The notes beneath the pieces were generated by a model, which saw only the letters and a list, made by a program, of their open reading frames with translations, was not told the origin of the DNA and did no database searches. Below, piece after piece: positions 1-12,029 of a stretch of 64,000 nt of DNA. A program made the position numbers and the translations under genes. How positions within the stretch are numbered: position 1 is the first letter of the stretch; each line of letters starts with the position of its first letter. Source of the DNA: Oryzias latipes (lineage: Eukaryota > Chordata > Actinopteri > Beloniformes > Adrianichthyidae); the NCBI RefSeq assembly GCF_002234675.1, contig NC_019867.2:26959166-27023165 (forward strand). The letters are read 5' to 3'.

Positions 1-1090
1 AAAGATGAGCCATCCGGACTTAAAATGTTCTTGCTTGAAACATTTCACCATTTAAGCAAATAGCTTGATCCTCAATCCTGTGACTACAGGCTTCTCGAAA
101 GAAAACTATGGGGATTTTCTTTCTTCTTCTTTTCCTTTTTTGTTTTTTTACCTGTAGAATAAAGGACTAAAGTTATCTGAGTCCACAGAGAACAAATGCT
201 TTTCACAGTTTTTTCTGTGGTTTCGGTTTTGATTTCACTAATATATATGCTTTAATGTGTACAAAGTATTTGAACTTACGTTACTGACATTAATGAATCA
301 TTGAAAAAACAATACTAATAATTAATCAAATATTTGAAGCTCCTGTTTGGACACCCAAGGTTACTGTACAGAATAAAACATGTTCAAAAACGACATCATA
401 AGAAACAATCTAAGACAGAACAAACGAAAACAAAAAAGAGCAAATGAAATCATAAAGAGACGGTCATGAGCTTAGATTTAAAGCCAGCGTATGAATTGCG
501 CATTTCAAGAGTAAGAGAGTTCCAGGGTTTGGGAGAAATGCGATTTAAAGCTTTGCCCTCCATGGTGGTAAGGTGGGCAGCTGGTATAGTGAGATGAATA
601 GAGGAGAAGGATCAGAGGGAATGAATTGACGTGGAAATTCAGGGCAGATTTAAGAGATATGGAGGGGCAAAGTCATGGACACTTTTGAATAAGAAGAGAA
701 CAAGTTTGTACTCAGTTCTTTGATATGGAACTAATAATATGTTTAGAAGTGGGGTGATGTGATGAAAAGTTCTTTAAGTTATGACGTGTGGATGGGATGT
801 AACGAGTTTCTTATTCAAAAACATTAAAAGACAATTATTGGTGTCAGTTTAATACATATGTGTGTGGGGGGGGGGGCAATCTGGTTGACTTTGTTAAGTA
901 GAAATTGGTAAATTGATGTTACCTTGTTAGAAGTAAATCAAACCAGAGTAATACATTATTTGATATGAGCTAGTGAGTTCCTGTAGAGCAGCAGATGGGA
1001 TTTGTGGATTATTTATGAATATTAAGACTATTCTCAGACAATTGTTGCTGTTAAATATCAAATCATCAGGTTAGGATATCTTTTCTAGAG
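1..1090. other. intergenic, no gene seen
   Basis: AT-rich sequence with no supported exon, RNA gene or recognisable transposon. A short G homopolymer lies near 867-876. Open frames here are short and lack splice or codon support. Confidence 0.5.
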
Positions 1091-1092
1091 CT

Positions 1093-1185
1093 GGGTTGTC
1101 AGAATCCAGGCCTCAGACAAAGCAGGATTTCTGGAAAACCAGCAGGAGGCTGGTCCTCGAGGCCTGGACTTTGACATGCCTGGTC
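1093..1185. repeat. hAT-like MITE fragment (CCAGGCCTCGAGG family)
   Basis: A short palindromic repeat: 'aatccaggcctc' at one end is matched by 'gaggcctggact' at the other, with 'ttctggaaaaccagcagg' inside. Related copies occur at 2162-2384, 3533-3635, 42101-42288 and 49499-49676. The structure is that of a non-autonomous DNA transposon. Confidence 0.55.
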
Positions 1186-1189
1186 TAGA

Positions 1190-1262
1190 GAGCAATGGGT
1201 CTGCAACCTATGGCTCCCGAACCACATGTGGCTCTTTAGTCAAAGAAAAATAAATAGATTTT
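1190..1262. repeat. short DNA-transposon-like repeat
   Basis: The stretch 'ctgcaacctatggctcccg' followed by 'aaccacatgtggctcttta' resembles a dispersed hAT-type repeat end common in vertebrates. Only one end is visible. The assignment is from memory and tentative. Confidence 0.35.
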
Positions 1263-2010
1263 CATTAAAAAAAGTTAACTGCAAAGTAAAAAGTAAGTAC
1301 AACATGCGGGATGAAACTGTTTCTCAGTCTTGTGGTCTTGCTCTTTATGCTCTGAAGTCACTTGCCTGAGGCGAGCATGGAAAACAGAACGTGTTGCAAG
1401 AGGCCCGTTTCCTGCACCTGGCGTTGGAGATGTCTGTGGTGCACAGGGTGCAATTTACAGTCCTCTGTGCAGTTCTATCACCCACACACCGCAGGAGGAT
1501 GCTTTTGTTTTTTCCTGTGAGGCAGGAAAATTTGTGGATTTAATTTGTGGAGTGGAAGCTTCTGCAGGATCCAAAGCAAGCATATCTCCAGGTGGAGTGG
1601 GAGTGCTAGGTATGTACGGGTGTAGGAAGAGCAAAGGCCATTTTCTTTTGTTTGCTGCTGACCTCTTTGCAAGATCACCCTAGAAAAAGAGATCCTGATC
1701 TCAATGGATCCTTATCAGGCTAAACACAGGTTTAAAAAAAAGAGCTCTGTTTGGGCTGTGTTTTTACTGTTGCAGTTGGATTATTCTTTTCAATAAAATG
1801 TTTTATCGATACAGGAATCCTTCTACTTGTCAATCTTGGTGTTTAAAATATTATCCCCTTATCCTTAAATTTGAAAATAACAATTAAAAAAAAATCTTTG
1901 ACCAGCTTACTGATGTACAATGTTTATTTGACCTTTTTTATTATTGTCAAACTTAAAGAAAGGGACTTATTCATGACCCACCTTGTAAAGAAATTTGCCA
2001 CAGTGCAATT

Positions 2011-2446
2011 ACCCCTTGTGCTAGATGACCCCACCCTTACATTGACGTGTTCTCCCTACCATGACAAAGGTGGATAAAAGTGGAAAGATTTCATGTAATC
2101 CATGGACACCAGTGAGGATCACAAATCATTGAAGAAAAAAGGTTCAGCGCACTGTCTAGTGCAGAGGTGGGCACTGAGGGCCGCATTCCTGCATGTTTTC
2201 CAGCATACCCTGCTCTGGCATGTTCTGATTGGCTGGACACACCTGAACCAGGTAATCAGCCATGAGTAGGGCAAGATTATTGGCTGGACACACCTGAACC
2301 AGGTAATCAGCCATGAGTAGGGCAAGGATGTCTGGAAATCATGCAGACACACCGGCCCTCGAGGCCTGGAATTGCCCACCCCTGGTCTAGTGGGTCTAGA
2401 TGACCCCTCTCCCAATGTAAAAGTGCCTAGGATAGCACAAGGGTTA
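2011..2446 (+). repeat. MITE family A copy 1, split by a nested element
   Basis: The ends 'cccttgtgcta' and 'gatagcacaagggtt' are inverted. The core shared with the other copies includes 'accccacccttac' and 'ccatggacaccagtga'. This copy is interrupted at 2162-2384 by a hAT-like element. Seven copies of the family lie in this window, in both orientations. The transposon superfamily is not clear, and no transposase is seen. Confidence 0.75.
2162..2384. mobile_element. nested non-autonomous hAT-like element with 8-bp TSD
   Basis: The element runs from CAGAGGTGGGCA to TGCCCACCCCTG, a 12-bp terminal inverted repeat with one mismatch. It is flanked by identical 8-bp duplications GTCTAGTG at 2154-2161 and 2385-2392. 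The 8-bp duplication and short TIR are hallmarks of the hAT superfamily. Inside is a near-perfect tandem duplication of about 50 bp (2227-2327, containing 'ggctggacacacctgaacc' twice). It sits inside MITE family A. Confidence 0.85.
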
Positions 2447-3020
2447 CAGGAATCAAACGTCTAGGTTATCCTCTTTTTAAAGACTAAACATTAAACCAAT
2501 CAAAGTGGTAGAGAAAAAACTAAACGAAGGTAAGGCTAAAATAAAGGTATGGCTTTAAACAGATGTCTGAAACATTTCCCATGTTGTAGCACTGTAAATC
2601 ATTACTTTTGTAGATTTGTTGTTGTGTATCAACACTAAAACTGAAACTTTGTACAGTAGTGTTATCTGAAGCCAGAAACAGGCATCCTTTAAAAACATCT
2701 CATCTGTACAGCTGGTCCTACTGGTTTTGTTGAATGTTTGTTTGTGTGTCAGAAAAACAAGATTACTTCTGTAGAAAAAGGATTTTTGTTCTCTTTAGTT
2801 TTACTTTCAATCTGATTCTGTCAACAGCAATCATGCATGTGTGCGTGAGATACACAAACTTCAAAGTACAAATGTCACCGGCCTGGAACTTTGAATTTAC
2901 AAAGAAAAAAATATTGCAAATCCATTCATGTTTAATCAATCATTACTGTTTACTAAAAAACATGACAGATTACCACAAACCATTTATATTTTAAATGATG
3001 TTCTTAGTTTTTGCATGTAT

Positions 3021-3226
3021 AACCCTTGTGCTATCTTAGATGACCCCACCCTTACTTTGACGTGTTCTCCCTACCATGACAAAGGTGGATAAAGGTGGAA
3101 AGATTTCATGTAATCCATGGACACCAGTGAAGATCACAAATCATTGAAGAAAAAGGGTTCAGAGCACTGTCTAGTGGGTCTAGATGACCCAACTCCAATG
3201 TTAAAGTGCCTAGGATAGCACAAGGG
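3021..3226 (+). repeat. MITE family A copy 2 (uninterrupted)
   Basis: A roughly 206-bp full copy running from 'aacccttgtgctatc' to 'gatagcacaaggg'. It gives the uninterrupted structure against which the nested insertions at 2162 and 13388 can be read. No clear target-site duplication is visible. Confidence 0.8.
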
Positions 3227-3532
3227 CACAGCAGTTGTATGCATTCAGGGAATGCACTTTTCAGAGGGTACTGATTCTTAGTGTTGTCCTACTACCTTCT
3301 TCTGGACTTTTTGGTTCTCCTTCAAATAAAAAGTATCATAAATAACATCAGAAATACGTCAAACTTCTGAATCTGGGAAGCTGCTGTGTTCTGATACTTC
3401 AAAGTGGTTTCGATGACTGCTTCCTGAAAGAAAGAATGATGTCTTGGTTTGTGTTCTACCACAGAAAACCTTTAAAAGGCTTCCTCCCACCGGCCAAACA
3501 CATGCTTCATAGGTTTATTGGTTACTCTAAAT

Positions 3533-3635
3533 CAGGGGTCCCCACATCCAGGCCTCGAGGGCCGGTGTCCTGCTGGTTTTCCAGAAATCCTGCCTTATCT
3601 GCTGCTGATCACCTGGATCAGGTGTGTTTATAATT
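3533..3635. repeat. hAT-like MITE half-copy
   Basis: Starts 'caggggtccccacatccagg', then 'cctcgagggccggtgtcctg' and 'cacctggatcaggtgtgttt'. The right half is missing. It is the same family as 49499-49676. Confidence 0.65.
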
Positions 3636-3671
3636 ATAATTCAAAATAATTTAAAACGTTTGGACCCACTT

Positions 3672-4921
3672 AGACAAAAAGGACGCATATATGAGAATGC
3701 TGTTCATAGACTTCAGCTTTGCATTTAACACAATAACTGGACAAGCTGGGTGTTAGCACCCCCATCTGCAACTGGCTACTGGACTTCCTCAGCCAAAGAC
3801 CACAAACAGGACGTGCCGGCAACAACACCTCAAACACCATCATTCTCAACACCGGGGCACCCCAAGGTTGTGTGCTTAGTCCGCTGCTCTTCACCCTGCT
3901 GACACTTGACTGCACAACAACCCACAGCACCAACCACCTTGTGAAATTTGCAGACGACACAACTCTGGTGGGTCTCATCATCAAGGTCGATGAGACCAAC
4001 TACAGAGAAAAGGTAGATCTGCTGACAAAATGGTGCAGAGATAATAGCCACGTGCTAAATGTCAGCAAGACAAAGGAAATTGTTGTCAACTTTCAGGGGG
4101 GCCACACTAAACACCAGCCACTGATCATTGATGGTACTGCTGTGGAGAGAGTAAGCAGCACAAAATTCCTGGGGGTACACATCAGTGAGGACCTCTCCTG
4201 GACCGCCAACACCACATCATTGGCAAAGAAAAGTCAGCAACGTCTCTACTTCCTGCAGAAACTAAAAAGATCAGGTGCTTCACCAGCCACCATGACCACA
4301 TTTTACAGAGGAACCATCTAGAGCATCCTCTCCAGCTGCATCACTGTGTGGGGGGGCAGCTGCACACACAGCAACAGGATAGCCCTGCAGCGCATAATCA
4401 ACACAGCCAGGAGAATCATTGGAGGACCACTCCTCTCCCTGCAGGACTTGTACATCACCCGTCTCACCCGCAAAGCACTAACAATTGTCAGGGACGCACA
4501 CCACCCTGCACACAACCTGTTCAGCCTTCTGCCCTCGGGGAGGAGATACAGGATTCTCCGCTCCCGCAACACCAGACTCAGAAACAGCTTCACACACCAG
4601 GCCATCAGGATGCTAAACACCCCCCCCTCCACCTACCCACCACCCATCTTCCCCCATGTAAAGTGCTCAAATGACCCCCCCCACTGCCTTGAACACGGCA
4701 ATAAGTGCACTCGCACTTTAAATAGCTAAATGCAATTGTTGTAAATTGTTGTAAATTGTAAATAGTCGTTCTTTTCCACTCCTTTCCTTTATTTATTTTA
4801 TTTTTATTTTTTTCTTCTCTTGAACAGACATGAGAGAGTAAGAAACGGAATTTCGATTCATTGTATGTGATGCGCATGTGAAGAAATCAACAATAAAGTT
4901 GACTTTGACTTTGACTTTGAT
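3672..4921 (+). mobile_element. L2-like LINE 3' end (reverse transcriptase relic)
   Basis: A 5'-truncated non-LTR retrotransposon. Translated, it shows RT motifs [25 protein letters not shown] (near 3854-3892) and the active-site block VKFADDTTLVG (near 3940-3972). These are followed by ORF2 C-terminal blocks RIINTARRIIGGPLL and HHPAHNLFSLLPSGRRYR. The same frame resumes after a single in-frame TAG at 4319-4321, where related elements have a sense codon. The copy ends in a short TTTGAC tandem tail at about 4891-4921, typical of L2/Maui-type elements. It is inactive because of truncation and the stop. Confidence 0.85.
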
Positions 4922-5900
4922 TATTGACATTGACGATTTCTAAAAGTGGACCAATAAGTAAGTTATTTGACATTTGACCCTCATAGGAAAGTATTTTTGA
5001 AAAGGGGCCCCATGTTATTGTTCGCCTTGGGCTCCCAAACTGATAAATCTGCCGCTGATGGGAAATTAGAGTTGGAACAGTGGAGGTGCATAGTCACAAG
5101 GTGAAAAGTATCTCTGAGACCCAACTGTGATGCTATAAAACTCAACAAAAGAAAAAAAATCCTGAGAGAAATTAGAATAATCTCTGTTTTCAACACCTGG
5201 AGTCAGTGTTACAGTGTGTTCTGATGCTTTTTTGTTTTGTTTAATTGTTTAATGAGTTTAACTGGTATTTCTAATGGGCTTGTACTGCATTGGTATGGAG
5301 AAACTGAGAAATTAACAAGAACCCTCTTTCCTTATCTAGAATGATTTGAGGATCATGTGAGTGGTTGATCAGCCAAAATTGTATCAGTCCAGGAAGTATT
5401 TTTTAATGTGTGTGTTTGGTAAAAAAGAAATCATTGTGCCATTTGAAACCTTGTTTCTCTCTTTATTCTGCTCACATCTCATATAGTATAAACCATGTTA
5501 ATGACATATTATAGTATGCATAATTTATTTTAAATGTTTTCACGAAGTAATGTGTAATGTCTTCAGACTTGAAGAAGTAACTTTCAAAACAAAGACAAGA
5601 CCAACACTTGGTTTCAAACCAATTCAACTGGTGGCTTGTGGAGACTTGTGAGTGCGCACGTTTAAGTTCCAGCCTCAGCTTGATTACTCCCCTGCAGATA
5701 TTGGAGATGATCTGAACTGACTTGTAGACAAAACAAAAATACAAGCTTAACTCTTACAATAGGCATCAATAATTTAGATTCCAGGCAACCTTTTTCTTAC
5801 TAAACCAACAGGTTCTTGAGAATTGTTTCATTAGAAACACATTTGTAAGTCCATCTTGCAGAACCAGATATGCCGTCTCCTCCCACACGTGGAGGGACTG
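4922..5900. other. intergenic, upstream of the CAP-domain gene
   Basis: No exon, RNA gene or clear repeat is recognised. The last bases lead into the TATA box of the CAP-domain gene. Confidence 0.45.
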
Positions 5901-5910
5901 CATCAGTTAG

Positions 5911-5918
5911 TATATAAA
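5911..5918 (+). promoter_or_regulatory. TATA box of the CAP-domain gene
   Basis: TATATAAA lies about 30 bp upstream of the likely transcription start near 5940. From there a 5' UTR exon leads to a donor (CACTG|GTAAGT) at 5975/5976. The acceptor TTTCAG ends at 6130, and the ATG follows 16 bp later. Confidence 0.7.
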
Positions 5919-6146
5919 CCCCAGGTCCATCAAGAAGAGTTGTGTTTTTTCTGGATCTTCATCGACCCTTCACTGGTAAGTGAACATTTAGATAAATGCA
6001 ATGTAAGCCTAATATTCGTATGTAAATGTGATCGGTTTATCAGGCATAAAGTACAGTGTTTACTTACGACTAAGTGTAGATAAACTTTTTCTATATAGCT
6101 GTTAAATTTCTTTGCTGTTTTCAATTTCAGATTCTCTAACCGCACA

Positions 6147-8011
6147 ATGGCAGGTAAAAGCAAATGTTTCTCCAAGAGCCTTTAGCCCCAACCAACCATC
6201 ATCTACATTTACATGATGATTCCTCTTTTAAGCTTTTCGCATTCTATTCGTCTTTTTTACGCTGTATTTTCCCTTTAAGTGCAAAACTTTGACAATGTGT
6301 AGCATTTGTTTTGCAGACGAAGAATTTCAGCAGGAGTTCTTGAACGCCCACAATGCCTACAGAGCGCTGCACGGTGCACCACCACTGACTTATAACAAGG
6401 AGTTGTGCGATGAAGCCCAGAAATGGGCTGATACTTGTTTGAGGACACACACTCTGGGTCATAGTGACACTGAAGAGGGAGAGAATGTCTTCTATAAATC
6501 AGGCAGTCCACCTGTCAAAGTAACAGGTAAAATAATTCCTTTTTTGTCTTGGTTCAGCACATATTTCAAACCAATGCCTACATGAGAGGTATTCGGTCTT
6601 TTCTTACATGTTTCAGGAAAGGATGCTGTGGATGCATGGTACAGTGAGATTAAGGACTACAACTTTAAGAAACCAGGATCTCAATCTGGAACTGGTATAA
6701 CACAACACAGAAACACATGTGTGAAACATTTCACAAAGCACAAAACAACTAAAATACCTGTCTTTGCTATGTATTAACTTTACTTTCTGTGATTCACTTC
6801 AGTAATCTATCGATTTGTATTATTTGTGCAGAAAACTGACATAGCTTTCTTATATCTCTTTGTGTTTTTCTGCAGGACATTTTACTCAGGTGGTTTGGAA
6901 AGAGTCCAAGGAACTGGGTCTGGGAATGGCCACGGATGGTAGAATGGCCTTTGTGGTTGGTCAGTACCGCCCTCCTGGCAACTTCACCAACCCTGGGCAG
7001 TTTGAAGCAAATGTCCTACCAAAAGGTAACTTAATGACATTAATTGTATTTATCTTTTGTGCAAACTCTTCCATGTTCATTATTCCTATATTGAAGGCTT
7101 GTGGTTGTCTATACTCATTCCAGATGAATTATTGGTGCAGGTTTGTGATTCTTCATCTGCAATTTTTGTATAATATCTAAGAAATGCACAAAATGTTGTA
7201 TTTTCCCAACATGTGCATCATAAAAGTATGCTGTACTGAGCTGAAGTCCAATGCCTCTTCTGTTTCTTGGAAAAAGAAGAAAGGATTTGTCTAAAAGCTG
7301 AAATCAAAGGGGAAAAAAATCTAATTTCATTTCAAAAGAAACATTCCCTTTTTTATTAGATATAATTAACTGCACATTTATTATAGAGCTCTTTGGGTCT
7401 TGAGATGAATGGATTTAGTCAGACTCAGCCCTTTAACCCATTAACAGCAGAGCTTCAGCTTCAGTGTTTACATTCTCTCGACTACCGCAGCTCTTCATTC
7501 TTCAACCATTTACACAATTAACTACATTCCAGCGGATTCTGGAGCGGAGAAAAGCAGCTTTGTGTTGACGTCCCATGTCCCTACCCTATTTGTAACAATA
7601 CACCGCATGCCCAAATGCCTCTTATTCCGCTTAAACATTTTGCGGTAACTACCAGTCAAAATATCTCTTGAGACGTTAATAACAATAGTAATGACCTCCT
7701 AAATAATAGAGATTTGGATATTTTGAGCTTTTCCAGACGCTCAAAGCGCTTACACTATGTATCTATTAATCAATCATACTTGGTGATGGTAAGCTTTGAC
7801 ACGGTATGTCAAAGTGTGTGTTAAATGGAACAACACGTCTTTTGGCTTTTCCACAGGTGTGCAATCTTCTGTCATTTTCTTGTTTCATTTAATGTTCAAC
7901 CAACCACAAATATTTTCTCAGTGCTGGTGTGAAACTGTTGAAGTGTTTAAATCCCTCTCTCTGTCTGCATTCATTCATGTCTTTGTCTTTTTTTGTAAAA
8001 TTTCAGAGTAA
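6147..8011 (+). CDS. glipr2l: GAPR-1/GLIPR2-like CAP-domain protein
   Basis: Exons 6147-6153, 6317-6526, 6617-6694, 6876-7025 and 8007-8011 join in frame to 149 aa (450 nt with stop). Every junction is GT-AG. The protein is almost entirely one CAP (SCP/PR-1) domain: [13 protein letters not shown], then GENVFY, and [13 protein letters not shown] (CAP signature). The four CAP cavity residues are present as His51, Glu58, Glu83 and His100. There is no signal peptide, which fits the intracellular GAPR-1 subfamily rather than secreted CRISPs; human GAPR-1 is about 154 aa. The N-terminus is MADEEF, so the Gly2 myristoylation site of mammalian GAPR-1 is absent. The first coding exon has 7 nt, and the last adds only Glu plus stop. 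Known family members bind membranes at the Golgi; the role of this copy is inferred. A 5' UTR exon at about 5940-5975 precedes the ATG exon. Confidence 0.93.
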
Positions 8012-8136
8012 AAGCTTTGCCTTTGAAAGCCCCCAGACACAACAGCGGCAAAGACTGCTCCAATGAAGGGACATGTGTTCCATGAATGAAACTATTGCAC
8101 CTACTGCTGATCCGAACATTAATTTGGTAATAGTAA

Positions 8137-8142
8137 AATAAA
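8137..8142 (+). terminator. polyadenylation signal of the CAP-domain gene
   Basis: AATAAA lies 126 bp after the stop codon in the last exon. A second AATAAA follows near 8203-8208. Confidence 0.6.
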
Positions 8143-9020
8143 TTTTTGTATATGAATACAGTGTATTATTTCAAAAAAATGTACATGTGCAACAACACAA
8201 AAGTAATAAAGCTATGTTTTTTTTAATGTCTTGCAACATAAACACTGTTACAAAAACTCACATTTGTGCCTCTTTATTTGTTAAATATTAAAATGTTGCA
8301 AAAACAAGTTTTTTCAACTGAACACTTGAAGACTAATTTGCTTTCTAATGAACTTTGGCATGATCTTATCTTCTACTTATCTATACAGAAAATTTGGTAA
8401 GACAAAAAAATGATTGACTGCTCCTCAACAATTTAAACATCTATTTTTGAAATTAAAATTCAGACTTTGCAAAGGTTTTCAAGGAGGTCTGTAAAGTTTC
8501 CCCTTTTGCATCTTTTTTTTTTTTTTACTTAATTCTAAGTCTTTTTTCCCCTCTGCTGTCAGTTGCAAAAGGTTGATTCTGATTCTGAACTTACTGAATT
8601 AGATGTTTCATATTCTTCAGTGGCTAGAGAGGCATACACACTTTAGTCATGTAGGTCAATGAAGACAGTCTCACAGAGGACGTGGGATGCCTGCAAAGAT
8701 GATTCACACAGAAAGCCCTGTAGCACCTGCAAGGAGTACAAAGGGGCTCTCTGGCTCACCAATGTGGAGCCCCAGGGTCTGCAGCCACTCCCAGATAAGC
8801 CAGGACTTGGTTTTTCCACGAAGGCCACTCACCCCAAAATTCCAAAAGCAATCCCATGACTGTCACGCGGCAGGCCCCAACGAGGTTATTTGATACAAAC
8901 TCATATCTAATGGGGAAGTTGAGAATCAAAACTTTTTTTTTGTAGAGCAGGTTGAGTATTCTGAGGCTGTTCTCAGATTTTCTGGTTCTGCCATCCAGAC
9001 TGAATGCTCAAATGCAGGGC
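8143..9020. other. intergenic, nothing assigned
   Basis: Apart from poly(T/A) runs, nothing is assigned. A 180-bp block at 8655-8860 is more GC-rich and open in several frames, so it may be an old coding fragment or transposon piece. I could not identify it. Confidence 0.35.
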
Positions 9021-9180
9021 TGGCCAACCCTGATCCTCAAGAGTCACAACCCTGCCTGCTTCCAGTTCTTCCTGACCAGCTGACTCAAGTGATTCCACCT
9101 CTTGATTGACCAAACACACCTGATTCAGGTAGTCAGCATCAAGCAGTTCAGTGAAAGCTGGAAAAACAAGCAGCTCTGAT
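9021..9180. repeat. hAT-like MITE fragment
   Basis: 'cagggctggccaaccctgat' followed by 'acacacctgattcaggta' resembles the palindromic MITE family seen elsewhere in the window. It is divergent, and the right terminus is not clear. Confidence 0.45.
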
Positions 9181-9186
9181 GCTTTG

Positions 9187-9730
9187 TTCACACCAGGCTT
9201 GGAAACATGCGTTCAAGCAGCCACTTTCAATGAAAAGTCTATTTAAATGCAGGTAAATGAGCCTTTCGGGCTTCCACGTTCGCTATGCAAGTCTAAGTCT
9301 GTTTTCAGACTCTACATACAAGACCTACGACCATCAAAAGTTAAATCAAAATCAAAGCAAATCAAAAGTTAAACCAATTGAACTCTGGCCAATCACGGAC
9401 TCGATTTTGCTAGTGACGTGTGGATGGCATCCCTTTTAATTCACCGAAGTGCTGACCATTTGAAAATTGATCATGAAGGAGGAATTAATAACTGCAGGAT
9501 GAGCCATAATTACAGTATATGACACCAAGGTTTTTAAATATGGGAATAGAGCTGTGAAAGAAAAATCCTGGGGCAAGATTCCCAAGATTTGCAGCAGTTC
9601 AACATTTCGCACCAAGGCTCTTACAACTGTAGGTGGCAGTCATGCGCTGGTAAACATGAGAAAAAAAGATAAAGATAAAGAAACTTGTCCCTTCTTGACC
9701 AGTGTGAACACCATGAGCTAAATGGGTTTT
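9187..9730. repeat. MITE family B copy 1 (GTTCACACC ends)
   Basis: Shares 'gttcacacca', 'ccactttcaatgaaaagtct' and 'agtgtgaacac' with two other copies at 37434-37934 and 60843-61256. The 37434 copy has clear terminal inverted repeats. This copy is divergent and its borders are approximate. Confidence 0.6.
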
Positions 9731-10155
9731 CAAAAACTGCTGGTCTACATTAACAAACAGATTTCCCTGGATTAACTTAATGGATATTTGATTTTCTGTC
9801 AATAAAAAAATAATAAATATATTTAAATTGTAATCCTACACATTTTGAAAGGCCAGAAAACAAAAACCTATTTAGCAAAAAAAAAAAAAAAAAAAAACTC
9901 TTTTTGATTTGTCAAAGTTACCTTAGGGCAAGTTAGAGGCATTGTACAAAAAATTTAATTTTAAATATACTGACTTGATTTGAGTATTGAGTATATTCAA
10001 ATTGTGGTGATTCAGGAGCAGACGAAAGAGATGTTTGAAAAAGTACATGACCTCACCTTTTTACCCTCTCATTTTTCAATCAAGCAATCCTGGTATCCAC
10101 AAGTGATAATTCTTAAAATCCTAGATTTTGATGTACTGTAACTCAAATAATCATT

Positions 10156-10600
10156 GTGTCAACACCAACAACTCTGTCAGGACTCAAGTGTCTGTCTCCC
10201 CTTCCGACCACCAGAGGGAGCCATCTCCTGAATATTGACTTGGTTTCTCATCTTCACTACAACTCCCATCAGCCACTGCTCAGTGTTTCCAGACCTTGTG
10301 CAGTCAGCTGTTCTGAATTCAGCAATCACCACATGTGTATTTAATCAGGCCCCCGGCTTTGTTTGGTGCAAACTCTTGTTTTGCATCAGTGGACGGACTG
10401 GGCAGAACTTCTTTGGTCATCCCTTTGTGTAGTTTAACTTTGCTCTGCCTTGCTCTTGCCCCGTTTGTTTGCTTATGGGCTCCTTGACCATCCTCTTGAG
10501 CCCTTTATGCGTTTGTCAATAAACACAATTCCACATAGCTCCAAATGCCTCCACCTATTCCTCATAAGCTTGAACACTCAGAATAAGACCGACACCAAAC
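10156..10600 (+). repeat. possible solo LTR or retroelement fragment
   Basis: The block begins TGTCAGGACT, contains an 'accaccagagggagcc' segment and ends with AATAAA-containing sequence near 10518. The layout resembles a solo LTR (TG start, polyadenylation signal near the end). No target-site duplication or partner LTR was found, so this is a weak call. Confidence 0.3.
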
Positions 10601-10639
10601 TAAAAACCACGGTGAAGATACATTATAAACACATTTTAA

Positions 10640-10750
10640 AATGGTAAATGCCGTATACTTGTATAGCACTTTTCTACCTTCTTTTGAAGGCCCAAAGCAC
10701 TTTACAGTCACAGTCCCATTTACCCTTTCACATACATTCACACACTTTTA
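10640..10750 (-). repeat. tRNA-derived SINE, tail only
   Basis: 'aaatggtaaatgccgtatac' and 'caaagcactttacagtcaca' match the tail half of the SINE at 31965-32178. The tRNA-like head is missing, as in a 5'-truncated copy. Confidence 0.55.
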
Positions 10751-10914
10751 GTTTATATCTCACTGCTATATTTTTTTCAGACAAACTATTTGTTCTTTAA
10801 TTTTGTGTTATTCGTTTGGACCAGGAGTGGATTACAAAAATAATATAATTTAGGATCACATAACTTATTTTGCTGTAACTAAGTATTGAATTTTGAGAAA
10901 TATTTTACGTATTA

Positions 10915-11010
10915 CCATATTTTCTGCACCATAGGGCGCACCGGATTACAAAGCGCACCATCAATGAATGGTTTATTATTGAACTTATGTGAATAAAAGG
11001 CACACCAAAC
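10915..11010. repeat. DNA-transposon end (GGGCGCACC type)
   Basis: 'accatattttctgcaccata' then 'gggcgcaccggattacaaag' resembles a widespread fish transposon terminus. A related, weaker piece lies at 14345-14430 ('gtgcacctcatagcagaaaa'). No transposase is visible. Confidence 0.45.
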
Positions 11011-11149
11011 CATTTGGGGCATAAAGCCAGACAAAAGATTAAGAGGTAAGCAGTTTTTGGGGAAACGGATTACAAAGTAATGAATTACTGTAGAATAATT
11101 AATTGTGTCAGTAACAGAGGAACATACAAAATTACAGTGCAAATTTCAG

Positions 11150-12025
11150 TAATGACTTACAATTCTTGGACTTCAGAAACCCTCATTACTTCATGACTTG
11201 GGTTTTGTAGGTTCTGACATTTTACAGAGTTACTGGCGCATACGCACATGCATGCATGCGCAGATTAAGGGATCGGTCAAAGTACAGACATGCCGTCATT
11301 GCTGCAGTCACATTACTTTCCAAACTGGCTCAGAGATGAGATGATAAGAGAGGATGCAAGGAGTCTTCTCATCCCCGAGGAGCAGCGGGGGAGCAGCAGA
11401 GCAGAGACCCAACCCGTGAGCTGATGTGCCGGCTGTAAATGAAACTTCTAGAACCGCTTTTTGGTGTGAAAGCAGGAGCTGGCTTCTTTCCATAATTTTT
11501 CACCCTTTCTTACTTTGTTTCTCTCTCTTAGCTGCCTTGACTCCGCCTCTAGTCAAGCGACAGGGGTAGGGTGGGGGGGGCAGGTCGGTAGACTCACAGG
11601 ACTGCAGAACTGTGCACAAAAGCAGACGTAGAGACAAAAAAGGTCCAACTTATTGTAATGGAACACCTAAAGTAATCAGAATCGGAGGCATTAAATAGTT
11701 CTTTGTATTTTCAAGAGACTGCCTTAATTTCAGATTTGATAGATATGAATATTGTCGTAACAGTTTTTTCCACATCTCACTTTGAGCAGTGGCATAGACC
11801 ACATGTGGTGTACCTTATTTTTGTGTCATTTATGTCTGAATTCTAATAGAACCAGGTTATGTCTGTCCATACTTTGCACAAGGTTTCTTTAAAAATGAAG
11901 TTAAATGAAAGACAAAAGGATCTTTCTTGTGCAAACTCTTTTACCCTTGAGAATCTGTAGAGGAGAAGAAAAAAGTAAAGTAACGAATAGTCAATTACTT
12001 TTTTAAATAGGTAATGACGAAAGCC
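11150..12025. other. intergenic, nothing assigned
   Basis: Contains a 'catgcatgcatgcgc' run near 11243 and a GC-richer 250-bp block (11330-11590) without a convincing exon. No known repeat was recognised. Confidence 0.35.
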
Positions 12026-12029
12026 GTTC

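Noticed and set aside
1330-1683. 117-codon open frame on the plus strand.
   Set aside because: No recognisable motif, no splice context, and surrounded by repeats; chance frame.
8643-8893. Overlapping open frames on both strands that look coding-like in base composition.
   Set aside because: I could not link them to any family or to neighbouring exons. Possibly a decayed element; recorded only as unassigned.
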